From: VBDM01 sp049802235
Lineage (GTDB): Bacteria > Pseudomonadota > Gammaproteobacteria > Burkholderiales > SG8-39
Assembly: GCA_049802235.1 (NCBI GenBank)
Contig: JBARMB010000048.1
Span: 1 to 64,000 of the forward strand
Length of the DNA: 64,000 bases
Reading direction: 5' to 3'
Below, in pieces: positions 34,562-43,175 of this stretch; within the stretch, counting starts at the first letter, position 1, and every line of letters begins with the position of its first letter. A program made the position numbers and the translations under genes. Below the pieces are notes generated by a model. That model worked only from the letters and a program-made list of their open reading frames with translations, was not told where the DNA came from and searched no databases.

Positions 34562-34592
34562 AAATCGGCGGACCAAGGTCTGCCGATTTTTC
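34562..34592 (+). terminator. Intrinsic terminator after the HTH-aminotransferase gene
   Basis: AAATCGGCGGAC pairs with GTCTGCCGATTT (one wobble, loop CAAG) followed by a short T run. It separates this gene from the dioxygenase operon downstream. Confidence 0.85.
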
Positions 34593-34657
34593 TTTCGGTC
34601 ATCCTCTGGTCGAACAGTCCGGAGATCGGAAAGCAGGCACCCGACCGCGAGGAGATC

Positions 34658-36106
34658 ATGATCGAAGTCATTCCGGTCCGGGAACGCGCCAGTCGGCTTC
34701 AGGGTGCAGGATTGCCCGCGTCCATGGTCCGCACCTTCCTGCAGGACCGTGAATCGCTCCGCACGGAGTCGGGCGAGGGTGCCGGGTCGTCGTTGTCCCA
34801 TGATGCCGAGCGGCTGGCGCACGTCTGCCGCCAAGGACGCGATCTGTTGGCGCGCCTGCCGGCGAAATCCAGGCGCAATGCCGGGGAGAAGGACGCGGGT
34901 CATGCTGTAATTCACTTGCTCGCCGATGCCGCTTGGCGCTTTTTCCGCGTCTATCGGCGACCGATTTACGACGCCCTGACCCGTGGGCGGGCCCGCCCCC
35001 TGCGCGTCGAGGAGCTGGCTTGGGCGGCCGCCGAGCTGCTGCCCGGGATCCTGCCGACCCGGGCCGACCTGGCCCGGGAAAGCCAGAGCATGCAAATGGA
35101 CAAGGACGGGCTCGAGATTCATCAGGGGCTGTTCTTCGGCCAATTGTTGAGCGATCGGGAGATCGGCCTGCATCTGTGCACGGTGATGCTCCGGCCGACT
35201 GCAGAAGCCCTCAAGCGTCGGGAGGAATTCGAGCGCACCGGCAAACTCGATCTCGGCGCCGTTCGCGTTGAAGCGAAAGGTGAAGCCGGATACCTGTACT
35301 TCCACAATCCGCGCTACCTCAATGCAGAGGACGACGATACGCTCGGCCCCCAGGAGGTCGCCTGCGACCTGATCCTCATGCATCCGGGGCTGCGCATGGG
35401 TGTGTTGCGCGGAGATCCGGTGGAGCACCCCAAGCACAAGGGAAGACGAATCTTCTCGGCCGGCATCAACCTGACGCGGATCTACCGGGGCAAGCAGAGC
35501 TACCTGTTCTACCTCGCGCGCGACATGGGCTTCGTGAACAAGCTGTATCGGGGACTCGCCGCGGCGAACGCCAAGGGCATGATGGAGTTGCATCCGGAGG
35601 AGCCGGAGCAGACGCTGGAGAAGCCGTGGCTGGCCGTCGTGGACACCTTCGCGATCGGGGGCGGATGCCAGCTCTTGCTGGTGATGGACTACGTGATCGC
35701 GGAATCCGGAGCGTACTTCAATCTCCCCGCCCGAAAAGAAGGGATCATTCCCGGCTGCGCCAACTTGCGCCTCCCCCGCCTGATGGGCGAGCGGTTGGCC
35801 CGTCAGGCAATCATGTTCGACAAGACGTTCTGCGTGGACGACCCCGAGGCGAGTGCGCTGGTGAACGAAGTCTTTCCGCGCGAGCGCCTGGAGTCGGCGG
35901 TAGAGGAGTGTGTGGCGAACGCGGTGGGCTCAGGCATGGTCAGTGCCGGAGGAAACCGCAAGGCGATCCGGGTTCAGACGGAGCCGCTCGATACGTTCCG
36001 GACCTATATGGCGACCTATGCTTATGAACAGGCGTTTTGCCACCTGAGCGAACAGCTCGTTCAAAACCTCGAGCGCCACTGGAATGCCAGGGAACGCAGG
36101 CTCTGA
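34658..36106 (+). CDS. DpgC-like cofactor-independent dioxygenase (crotonase fold)
   Basis: 482 residues. The C-terminal half is a crotonase domain: oxyanion-hole segments SAGINL (267-272) and FAIGGGCQL (331-339), then NLPARKEGIIPGCANLRLPRL. The N-terminal 200 residues are an all-helical extension. This layout is that of DpgC, the (3,5-dihydroxyphenyl)acetyl-CoA 1,2-dioxygenase of vancomycin-type pathways. DpgC uses O2 without metal or flavin to give an arylglyoxylate and CoA. No other glycopeptide genes are present, so the substrate is probably another aryl-acetyl-CoA. Ribosome site GAGGAG. First gene of a probable operon with the thiamine-diphosphate enzyme and cytochrome. Fold and subfamily are clear; the activity is inferred. 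Confidence 0.82.
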   Translation: MIEVIPVRERASRLQGAGLPASMVRTFLQDRESLRTESGEGAGSSLSHDAERLAHVCRQGRDLLARLPAKSRRNAGEKDAGHAVIHLLADAAWRFFRVYRRPIYDALTRGRARPLRVEELAWAAAELLPGILPTRADLARESQSMQMDKDGLEIHQGLFFGQLLSDREIGLHLCTVMLRPTAEALKRREEFERTGKLDLGAVRVEAKGEAGYLYFHNPRYLNAEDDDTLGPQEVACDLILMHPGLRMGVLRGDPVEHPKHKGRRIFSAGINLTRIYRGKQSYLFYLARDMGFVNKLYRGLAAANAKGMMELHPEEPEQTLEKPWLAVVDTFAIGGGCQLLLVMDYVIAESGAYFNLPARKEGIIPGCANLRLPRLMGERLARQAIMFDKTFCVDDPEASALVNEVFPRERLESAVEECVANAVGSGMVSAGGNRKAIRVQTEPLDTFRTYMATYAYEQAFCHLSEQLVQNLERHWNARERRL

Positions 36107-36216
36107 CGGCACCGCAGGTTTTGTCCGACGCCGAGGCCCCGCTCCCTGCGCGTCGTGGACATCACTTTCGCGATGGCGTTAGGATGCCGCATCGGTCACC
36201 AGGGGGAGGGCAAAGC

Positions 36217-38127
36217 ATGAGCGAAGAAAATGACGACGGCGGCGTCGATCGCCGCTCGTTTCTGAAGGGGGCAGCAGCAGTCGGCGCGGCAGCGGGTGCG
36301 GCTGCCGGCATGACCCTGGCCGCGACATCGACAGCGGCGGCAGAGGCGAAACCGGCTACCGCAGCGGGCGAGGCGAACCAGGCGGGCCGCCTGTTCATCA
36401 CCCGCCCGGGCTCGGATTTCATGGTCGATGTGATCAAGTCGCTCAACATTGACTACATTGCGGCAAATCCCGCGTCGAGTTTCCGCAGCCTGCATGAGTC
36501 GATCGTGAATTACGGCGACAACAGGAAGCCCGAGTTCCTCACCTGCATGCACGAGGAATCTTCCGTGGCGATCGCGCACGGCTACGCCAAGGCCGCAGGC
36601 AAGCCGATGGCCGTGCTGGCGCACGGCAGCGTCGGGCTGCAGCACGCGACGATGGCGGTCTACAACGCCTGGGCCGACCGCGTCCCGGTGATGCTGTTCG
36701 CGGGCAACGGAGTGAACGCGGAGAAACGCAGGCCCGGCGTGGAGTGGACGCACTCGGTGCAGGATCCCGGGGCGCTGGTGCGCGACTTCACCAAGTGGGA
36801 CGACCAGCCGGCTTCGCTGCAGCATTTCGCCGAATCGACGGTGCGGGCCTACAAGATGATGATGGCCCCGCCGCAGGAACCGGTGCTGATCGCCTGCGAC
36901 ATCGACCTGCAGGAGGAGCCGATCCACGACCAGAAGCTTTCGATTCCGAAGCTGTCATTGTCGACGCCTCCCCAAGCCGACCAACACGCGTTGCGGGAGG
37001 CGGCGAAAATGCTGGTCGGCGCGTCCAGTCCGGTCATCATCGCCGACCGCGCCACGCGCTCCCAGGAGGGCGTCGAGGCACTGGTGCGGCTTGCCGAGAC
37101 GCTGCAGTGTCCGGTGGTGAACACCGGAAACCGCATGAATTTCCCCAGTACCCACTATCTGGATCTGTCAGAGAGCCGCGGCGCGCTGGTGCGCAATGCC
37201 GATGTAATACTTATGCTGGAATGCGCGGATCCGTGGGGAATTCTGCAAGGCCTCGGTGATCCGTGGAAGGACGTGCGCCGCGTGGCGAAGCCCGACGTCA
37301 AGGTCATTCACATTACGCTCGCCGACTTCTTGATGAAGTCCAACTATCAGGACTTCCAGCGTTTCCAGTCCGTGGACCTGTCGATCAGCGCCGACGCGCA
37401 AACGTCGATCGTTCCGCTCATGGAGGCGGTGAAGCGCGAGTTGTCCTCTACGCGCGCTGCGGAACTCGCCGGCAAGGCCGACGGGATACGCAAACTCCAC
37501 CGCGACATGAAGGAGCGCCAGAAATCGGCTGCGGCGCTGGGCTGGGACGCGAGCCCGGTGAGCACCTCCCGCCTCTCGGCGGAAGTGTGGAACGTCATCA
37601 AGAACGAGAAGTGGTGCCTTGCGGTATCGGACCGGATTGCCTGGCCCAAGCGGCTGTGGCCGACATCCCAGTTCCACCACATGCTCGGCGGCTCGGGAGC
37701 CGCCGGGGTCGGCTACTCGGCGCCGGGAGCAGTCGGCGCCGCGCTCGCCAACCGCGACCGCGGCATCCTCACGGTTACCCTCCAGCCCGACGGCGACCTG
37801 TGCTACGCGCCGGGGGTGCTCTGGACCGCGGCGCATCATAAGATCCCGCTCCTCATCGTGATGTACAACAACCGCGGCTACGTGCAGGAAGTCATGCACC
37901 TGCAGCGCATGGCGGGCCTGCACCAGCGCGACCCGAAGACCGCCCGCGTCGGCACCATGATCTACGATCCCCACGTGGATTTCGGCAAACTCGCGCAGTC
38001 GTTCGGCGTCTGGGGCGAAGGGCCGATCAGCGACCCGAATGCGCTCGGGCCGGCACTCCAGCGCGCGTTGAAGGTGGTCAAGGGCGGCGCGCCGGCATTG
38101 GTCGACGTCGTGTGCCAACCGCGCTGA
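36217..38127 (+). CDS. Tat-exported thiamine-diphosphate-dependent enzyme
   Basis: 636 residues from the ATG at 36217, which has a strong AGGGGGAGGG site. The twin-arginine signal is DRRSFLKGAA, with a long alanine-rich hydrophobic stretch to about residue 44. The mature part is an acetolactate synthase / benzoylformate decarboxylase-type protein. The PYR domain has the cofactor-activating Glu113 in CMHEESSVAIAHGYA, followed by a central domain. The PP domain has the Mg-ThDP motif from GD (526-527) to NN (551-552). ThDP enzymes are normally cytosolic; a Tat signal implies folding with cofactor before export. Next to a DpgC-like gene and a cytochrome c, a role in decarboxylating or oxidising an arylglyoxylate is plausible but unproven. 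Confidence 0.85.
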   Translation: MSEENDDGGVDRRSFLKGAAAVGAAAGAAAGMTLAATSTAAAEAKPATAAGEANQAGRLFITRPGSDFMVDVIKSLNIDYIAANPASSFRSLHESIVNYGDNRKPEFLTCMHEESSVAIAHGYAKAAGKPMAVLAHGSVGLQHATMAVYNAWADRVPVMLFAGNGVNAEKRRPGVEWTHSVQDPGALVRDFTKWDDQPASLQHFAESTVRAYKMMMAPPQEPVLIACDIDLQEEPIHDQKLSIPKLSLSTPPQADQHALREAAKMLVGASSPVIIADRATRSQEGVEALVRLAETLQCPVVNTGNRMNFPSTHYLDLSESRGALVRNADVILMLECADPWGILQGLGDPWKDVRRVAKPDVKVIHITLADFLMKSNYQDFQRFQSVDLSISADAQTSIVPLMEAVKRELSSTRAAELAGKADGIRKLHRDMKERQKSAAALGWDASPVSTSRLSAEVWNVIKNEKWCLAVSDRIAWPKRLWPTSQFHHMLGGSGAAGVGYSAPGAVGAALANRDRGILTVTLQPDGDLCYAPGVLWTAAHHKIPLLIVMYNNRGYVQEVMHLQRMAGLHQRDPKTARVGTMIYDPHVDFGKLAQSFGVWGEGPISDPNALGPALQRALKVVKGGAPALVDVVCQPR

Positions 38128-38138
38128 AGGAGACAGGA

Positions 38139-38492
38139 ATGATGAAGGTTTTCGGAGTTGCGATCGCTGCAGCGCTCCTCGCCGGCAGCGCATTCGCGGA
38201 GGACAAGGCGCCTGCGGGATCCGCCGAGCGCGGGGGGAGTCTTTTCGTCGAACTCAACTGCTATTCGTGCCACGGCACGCACGGCCAGGGCGGCGGGCGC
38301 GGTTCCGAGCCGACGATCCCCGCGGGCTATCCGTGGGCGGGATTCATTGCGGAATTGAGAAAGCCGCGCCGGGACATGCCCGCCTATACGGAGAAATGGG
38401 TGAGCAACCAGGATGTTGCCGACCTGTACGCCTATTTCAGTTCGCTCAAGCCCGCGCCGGCAGCGAAAGACATTCCGCTCCTCAGACAGTGA
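38139..38492 (+). CDS. Small mono-haem c-type cytochrome
   Basis: 117 residues. Signal peptide cleaved after AGSAFA. Haem-binding CYSCH at residues 41-45 and a candidate axial ligand Met80 in RDMPAY. It follows the ThDP enzyme by 11 bases with a GAAGGAGA ribosome site, so the two are cotranslated and both predicted to be periplasmic. It is the natural candidate for the electron acceptor of that enzyme, passing electrons to a terminal oxidase. Confidence 0.88.
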   Translation: MMKVFGVAIAAALLAGSAFAEDKAPAGSAERGGSLFVELNCYSCHGTHGQGGGRGSEPTIPAGYPWAGFIAELRKPRRDMPAYTEKWVSNQDVADLYAYFSSLKPAPAAKDIPLLRQ

Positions 38493-38493
38493 A

Positions 38494-39195
38494 TCAAACC
38501 GTCGTCCGCAAGAGCCGGCGACGTCGCGATGTGCTGCCCTGCACGCCTTGCTTCTTGCGTGGCCGTCGATGCTCGAGCAAAGTGCCCGCCTTGCGCTCAA
38601 TCGCGTCACGCCGCCGGAGCACGCGCGCCTGTTTTTTGGTGACCAGCGGATAATGGCGCGTCGCGTCGAGCATTTCGCCCGCGTCCCAGCAGTTCTTCCC
38701 GTTGGTGACCCAGAGCTTGGGATCGAGACGGCGCAAGTCGAAGGGACGCGAATAACTGCGCAGCGTTTTCTGGCCGCGCTTGTTGGCATATTCGTGGAAG
38801 TACGACATCGCCAGTTCGCGCAAGCTGCGGTATACCGGATCGCGCCAGCGCAGCACGGGCGGATTGGTCTTCGAAATCGCGCCCCAGCCGCCGCCGCGGC
38901 GGAACAGCGCCACCACATGATCGTAATCCCGGACCGCCCGCAGGTCCATCAGCAGCGGCGGCTCGCCGTGCACCCACAGCGCGCAGGCGGCAAGCATCGC
39001 GCCTTCGATGCAATGCGCGCGGCGCCGGTGCAGCACTTCGCGCACCGACAGGCAGGTCTGGCCGCCGACTTCGAAATTGGCCGGCATCGCGAAGAGGAAA
39101 TCCTGGATCTTCTGCGGCGTGTCCAGACGCTGGAGGACGCGGAATTCGGCTCTGGTCAGGCCGAGGTCCTCGCGGCTGGCAAAGCGCCTTTTCAA
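38494..39195 (-). CDS. Hypothetical protein, possible transglutaminase-like fold
   Basis: About 233 residues if a TTG at 39195, preceded by GGGAG, is the start. Longer frames run into the downstream side of the M48 protease gene. The central region RRRAHCIEGAMLAACALW has a cysteine preceding a helix. It is followed by PPLLMDLRAVRDYDHVVALFR, with a His after a Asp-Tyr-Asp, an arrangement reminiscent of transglutaminase-type Cys-His-Asp sites. The C-terminus is very basic. I cannot name a family. Converges with the cytochrome gene, one base apart. The start is uncertain. Confidence 0.7.
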   Translation of the reverse strand: MKRRFASREDLGLTRAEFRVLQRLDTPQKIQDFLFAMPANFEVGGQTCLSVREVLHRRRAHCIEGAMLAACALWVHGEPPLLMDLRAVRDYDHVVALFRRGGGWGAISKTNPPVLRWRDPVYRSLRELAMSYFHEYANKRGQKTLRSYSRPFDLRRLDPKLWVTNGKNCWDAGEMLDATRHYPLVTKKQARVLRRRDAIERKAGTLLEHRRPRKKQGVQGSTSRRRRLLRTTV

Positions 39196-39256
39196 ACTCG
39201 GAACTCCCGGAAAATTGTGCCTGCGCGCAGCGGCTGCGCCGGGAAACTGCCGGCGG

Positions 39257-40102
39257 TCACCTGCCCTGCAGTGCCTGCGCGAAGCGTCCGGCGGCCTGCG
39301 GCTGATCGGCGTAGCGATCGAGCCCGGTGCCCATCGCGCGCTCGAGCGCATCGAGCCGCGCGTTCGGATCGGGGTGCGTGGCGAACAGCAGCGCGAGCCC
39401 CGAATCCTGCGGGTTCATGCCCTGCAGCATCTGCAGCACCGAGGGCAGGCCGTAGGGATCGTAGCCGGCGCGCGCGGTGATCACCACGCCCATGCGGTCG
39501 GCCTCGAACTCGTCGTCCTTGTCGAGGCCGCGGAGCATCACTTCCTTGATGCCGCTGATGAGCCGCTCGTCCACCGCCGGGTTGCGCTGGCCTTTCTGCG
39601 CGGCGAACTCGGACAGGAGGTTCGCGCCCGCCTGTATTCCGGCGCCCTTGCGCATTGCTGCGAGATGGTGTTTTTTCACCACATGGGCGATCTCGTGGGC
39701 GAGCACCCCGGCCAGTTCGGCCTCGCTCTTCAATTTCGCCAGTAGTCCCTTGGTGACCAGCACGTAGCCGCCCGGCGTGGCAAAGGCGTTGACGTTGTCC
39801 GAATCGAGTATGCCGAACTGCCAGTTGAGGGAGGGCCGCTCCGACTGCAGCGAAAGCCACCGCCCGACGCCGTTGACGTAACGCTGCACCCCGGCATTAT
39901 CGAGCAGCGGCGCGGCGCCGAGGAGCAGCGCGGCGTATTCCCTTCCGATTTCGAGTTCCTGCTGTTCATTGATTTCCTGCGTCGCCTGGCCGAGGCTTTT
40001 CGCGGTGTCGACCAGGCGGTTGATGTTGAAGTTGAACTGCGCACCGGCGCCCGCCGAAAAGACACCGAATGCAAGGCCGATTATCAGGGCACGAACGCGC
40101 AT
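39257..40102 (-). CDS. M48-family metalloprotease, exported
   Basis: 281 residues with a signal peptide ending around AGAGAQ. Zinc-protease motif HEIAHVVKKHH, with the third ligand in DDEFEADRMGV. The gluzincin pattern and the absence of multiple membrane helices place it with periplasmic BepA/LoiP-like enzymes, which handle misassembled outer-membrane proteins. No TPR domain follows, so it is closer to LoiP/YcaL than to BepA. 10 bases after the SH3 gene; cyclase, SH3 and M48 genes may be one transcript. Confidence 0.9.
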   Translation of the reverse strand: MRVRALIIGLAFGVFSAGAGAQFNFNINRLVDTAKSLGQATQEINEQQELEIGREYAALLLGAAPLLDNAGVQRYVNGVGRWLSLQSERPSLNWQFGILDSDNVNAFATPGGYVLVTKGLLAKLKSEAELAGVLAHEIAHVVKKHHLAAMRKGAGIQAGANLLSEFAAQKGQRNPAVDERLISGIKEVMLRGLDKDDEFEADRMGVVITARAGYDPYGLPSVLQMLQGMNPQDSGLALLFATHPDPNARLDALERAMGTGLDRYADQPQAAGRFAQALQGR

Positions 40103-40112
40103 GGCTTGCTCT

Positions 40113-40634
40113 TCATCGCGATTGCGGAGTGGCCGGCGTCGCCGGCGCCGGGAAATATTCGATCGCCTGTTTCTTCAGTTTCGGATCGCCGGCTGCAAAG
40201 CGCTCGGCGTCGGGCCTCGCGGCGCTGAATCCTGCAAGCTTCTGCAGCTCCGCGGGATTGGGCTTGGCGTTCCGGATCTGCTCTTTGTCGAGGCCGCGCA
40301 CGCCGGTCGCCACCGCGGTGCCCGAGGAGCCGGTGCGGGCGATGTTGAACAGCGATTTCACGCCCGAATCGCCGCCGGGCTGCTCCGCGCCCGTGCCCAT
40401 GCGGACCGAGAGCATGCGCACCCAGCCCGAGGCGACCGTGGATTCGACCTGCATCCAGCCGCCCTCGCGTCTGAGCACCTTGACCCGGGATTTCTCCGGC
40501 AGCGTGCCGACCGTTGCGGCATCGCTGAAGGGCTCCTTCTTCACTTCGGTCCGGCGTATGGCGAAGCCGGCCTCTTGCGCCACGGCTTGTGCCAGGCCCA
40601 GAGCCAGCAACACAATAGTCAGGCAAATTCTCAC
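40113..40634 (-). CDS. Secreted bacterial SH3-domain protein
   Basis: 173 residues. Signal peptide ends AVAQ. Residues about 22-75 form a bacterial SH3 domain (TEVKKEPFSDAATVGTLPEKSRV, then GGWMQVESTVASGWVRM). The remaining C-terminal part is rich in Gly/Ala and has no known domain. Bacterial SH3 domains usually bind cell-wall peptides. Overlaps the stop of the upstream cyclase gene by four bases and is followed by the M48 protease, suggesting an envelope-maintenance set. Confidence 0.82.
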   Translation of the reverse strand: MRICLTIVLLALGLAQAVAQEAGFAIRRTEVKKEPFSDAATVGTLPEKSRVKVLRREGGWMQVESTVASGWVRMLSVRMGTGAEQPGGDSGVKSLFNIARTGSSGTAVATGVRGLDKEQIRNAKPNPAELQKLAGFSAARPDAERFAAGDPKLKKQAIEYFPAPATPATPQSR

Positions 40635-42475
40635 GCGGATTTCGGCCTCGGTTCGAACAGTTCGACTTCCTGCGCCCGGCCCTTGACCTTGTACCGTCCG
40701 CGCGAGGTGAATTCGAATGAATTATGACACGCTTCCACTGTATCGCTGGAGACCAGAATGCGCGATCCGGCGTCCTTCGTCAGCCCTTCGATGCGGCTCG
40801 CAAGGTTCACGGCGTCACCGATGGCGGTGTAGTCGAGTTTCTGCTCGGCGCCGATGAAACCCACCACCGCGGTGCCGGAGTGGATGCCGATGCCGACGTC
40901 GAAATCCCGGCCGGCCTCGCCAAGATCTTCCTTGAACGACTTCAGCACCTGCTCCATCTCGAGCGCCGCGGCGACCGCGTGTTCGGCGTGCCGGGGATCA
41001 TCGAGCGGCGCGCCCCAGAACGCCATGATGCAGTCGCCGATGAATTTGTCGAGCGTGCCGCCGTGGCGGAACACCACTTCCACCTGGCGCGAGAAATAGC
41101 GGTTGAGCAGGCTCACGATTTCCTGCGGCGGGCGCGTTTCCGATAGCGTGGTGAAACCGCGAATGTCGGAAAACAGGATCGAGATCTGGCGGGTTTTTCC
41201 GGAAAGCGATTCGATGGTCTCCCCATGATCGACGATTTTCTTCACCACGTTGGGATCGAGAAAACGCGAGAACAGCCGCACTGCCTGCTCCCGCGTCCGT
41301 TTCTCGCGCAGGTACGCGAGCATGGTCCCGTAGAGATAGAACGCCCAGGCGAAGGCGAGCGGCACGAGCACGGGCAGGATGAGCCTTGCGTTCAGCGCGG
41401 CATATGACGCCCCGAGGAGCGCCGCCGAGATCAGGCCGAACGCGATGCCGATCTCGAGCGCGTTGTGGCGCAGCCGGAACGCCTCCCACACGAACGCGAG
41501 CAGCAGCGCCGCGAGCGCCATCTGCGCATAATCCGGCGCCCGGCGCATCCAGCGCTGGTTTTTCAGGTTGTCGATCGCGGTGGCGAGGATCTCGGCGCCG
41601 GGATAGACGTTCGAAATCGGCGTGACGCGAAGATCACCCAATCCCGTCGCGGTGCTGCCGACAATGACGATCTTGTCCTTGAGTTCGTCCTGTACCCGCA
41701 CGCGGTTCTTGCGGAGAAAGTCCTCATACAGATCGGCGTACGAGATGTGCTGAAATGAATGGGCGAGTCCGCGCCAGTGCAGAATGATGTCCTGCTCATC
41801 GGGCACGGGAAAGCCGAGATCGCCGGCCACGCGCGCCGGGAGTGAAGGCAGGCGCCAGCCGTAGGCGGGCATGGCGAGCCAATAACGCCGCCCGACTCCA
41901 TCCCGGTCCTGGTTGAAATTGATGATGCCCGTGCGGCGCCAATGCTCCACGTCGACCGCTTGCGGCGGCAGCAACTGGATGCGCGCGCCGCGCTGCGCCG
42001 ACGAAGTCGCCTCGATACCGAGAATGGCGGCGACCTCGGCGAGGGGAACCCCCTTGGCGTCGCCCCGGGGGTCGAGCCGCTGTGTCGGCAAATAGACGTT
42101 CTTCCGCCCCTTCAGGGCGAGGTTGAAGGCGCGGTCGCTTTCCCGGTTGAAGACATCCTCCTCGGCGAAGAACATGTCGAAGACGATCGCGCGCGGCTGC
42201 TGCGATTCGATCCCGAGCAGCAGCTCGGCATGAATCGCGCGCGGCCAGGGAAACTTTCCGGCCACCTCCTGCATTTTCGCAAGGCTCGGCTCATCGATGT
42301 CGACGATGACGATGTCGGGGTCGGGTGCGAGTTCCGCCGAATTGCTGCGGATCAGAAAGTCCGACAGCCGGTTCTCGAAGTTGGCGAGAAGGTGCAGCCG
42401 TCCGATCTCGACCAGCGCGACGACGAGGAAAACGAGGGCGGCGAAGTGGAGAGGTTTGGCGAGCAGACCGCGCAT
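40631..42475 (-). CDS. CHASE2-domain class III adenylate/guanylate cyclase
   Basis: About 614 residues from the ATG at 42475; another ATG at 42505 adds ten. An N-terminal membrane helix is followed by an extracytoplasmic CHASE2 sensor (residues about 30-310), then three to four membrane helices. A cytoplasmic class III cyclase domain follows: metal-binding Asp in ISILFSDIRGFTTLSE, second Asp in DKFIGDCIMAFWGAP, and later DYTAIGDAVNLASRIE. It would make cAMP (or cGMP) in response to an envelope signal. The open frame continues 320 codons upstream in implausible sequence. Leads the SH3 and M48 genes. No adjacent CRP-type gene. Confidence 0.9.
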   Translation of the reverse strand: MRGLLAKPLHFAALVFLVVALVEIGRLHLLANFENRLSDFLIRSNSAELAPDPDIVIVDIDEPSLAKMQEVAGKFPWPRAIHAELLLGIESQQPRAIVFDMFFAEEDVFNRESDRAFNLALKGRKNVYLPTQRLDPRGDAKGVPLAEVAAILGIEATSSAQRGARIQLLPPQAVDVEHWRRTGIINFNQDRDGVGRRYWLAMPAYGWRLPSLPARVAGDLGFPVPDEQDIILHWRGLAHSFQHISYADLYEDFLRKNRVRVQDELKDKIVIVGSTATGLGDLRVTPISNVYPGAEILATAIDNLKNQRWMRRAPDYAQMALAALLLAFVWEAFRLRHNALEIGIAFGLISAALLGASYAALNARLILPVLVPLAFAWAFYLYGTMLAYLREKRTREQAVRLFSRFLDPNVVKKIVDHGETIESLSGKTRQISILFSDIRGFTTLSETRPPQEIVSLLNRYFSRQVEVVFRHGGTLDKFIGDCIMAFWGAPLDDPRHAEHAVAAALEMEQVLKSFKEDLGEAGRDFDVGIGIHSGTAVVGFIGAEQKLDYTAIGDAVNLASRIEGLTKDAGSRILVSSDTVEACHNSFEFTSRGRYKVKGRAQEVELFEPRPKSA

Positions 42476-42604
42476 GGCCGTATGGTAAACGACGCGGCCG
42501 GACATTGTGCCTGATGTGAACCACCCATTGCGGGGCCGGTATAATCGCGCGAGGTTCTTGAACCGCGGCCGGCAGCGGCCGCGAATTCCGAAAATTGCGC
42601 AGGG

Positions 42605-43120
42605 ATGATAGTCTTGCCGCTCATGGTCGAATTTCCGCTCTCGCGCCGCGCCGGCAATCTTGCCGGATTCCTCGCCTGCGCCGGCATGCTTGCCGTCGGC
42701 TACTACCTTCAGTTCGTCGTCGGCCTGGAGCCCTGTCCGCTGTGCATCATCCAGCGTTTGCTGCTGTTCGCGGCTGGAATCGCGTTCCTTGTCGCCGCCA
42801 TTCACCACCCCGCCGGCAGGATCGGCGCCGGAATTTACGGCGGCATGATCGCGCTCATCGCCGCCATGGGCGTGGCGGTCGCCGGGCGGCACGTGTGGCT
42901 GCAGCACACGCCGGCGGACCAGCGCCCGGCGTGCGGGCCCAGTCTGGACTACCTGTTCTCCACCTTCGGTCCGTTCGATTCCCTGCGACGAATCCTGCGC
43001 GGCTCGGGCGAGTGCGGCGTGGTGGACTGGACGTTGCTGTCCTTCAGCATCCCGGAATGGACGCTGGCGGCCTTCGTCGCGTTTGTAGCCTGGGCGGTGT
43101 TTCTCGCGCGCCGGGACTAG
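42605..43120 (+). CDS. dsbB: Disulfide bond formation protein B
   Basis: Inner-membrane quinone reductase that reoxidises DsbA. 171 residues with four transmembrane helices. The first redox pair CPLC is in LEPCPLCIIQRL. The second periplasmic pair is in PACGPSLDYL and SGECGVVDW. All four cysteines needed for electron transfer are present. Divergent from the cyclase. The start may be the ATG six codons further in, MVEFPL, since the ribosome site is weak. Confidence 0.93.
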   Translation: MIVLPLMVEFPLSRRAGNLAGFLACAGMLAVGYYLQFVVGLEPCPLCIIQRLLLFAAGIAFLVAAIHHPAGRIGAGIYGGMIALIAAMGVAVAGRHVWLQHTPADQRPACGPSLDYLFSTFGPFDSLRRILRGSGECGVVDWTLLSFSIPEWTLAAFVAFVAWAVFLARRD

Positions 43121-43175
43121 TCTGGGCTTCCCTTTGCTGCGGGCCGCATAAGTTTTTCTCGCGGGCGCGCTTCGG

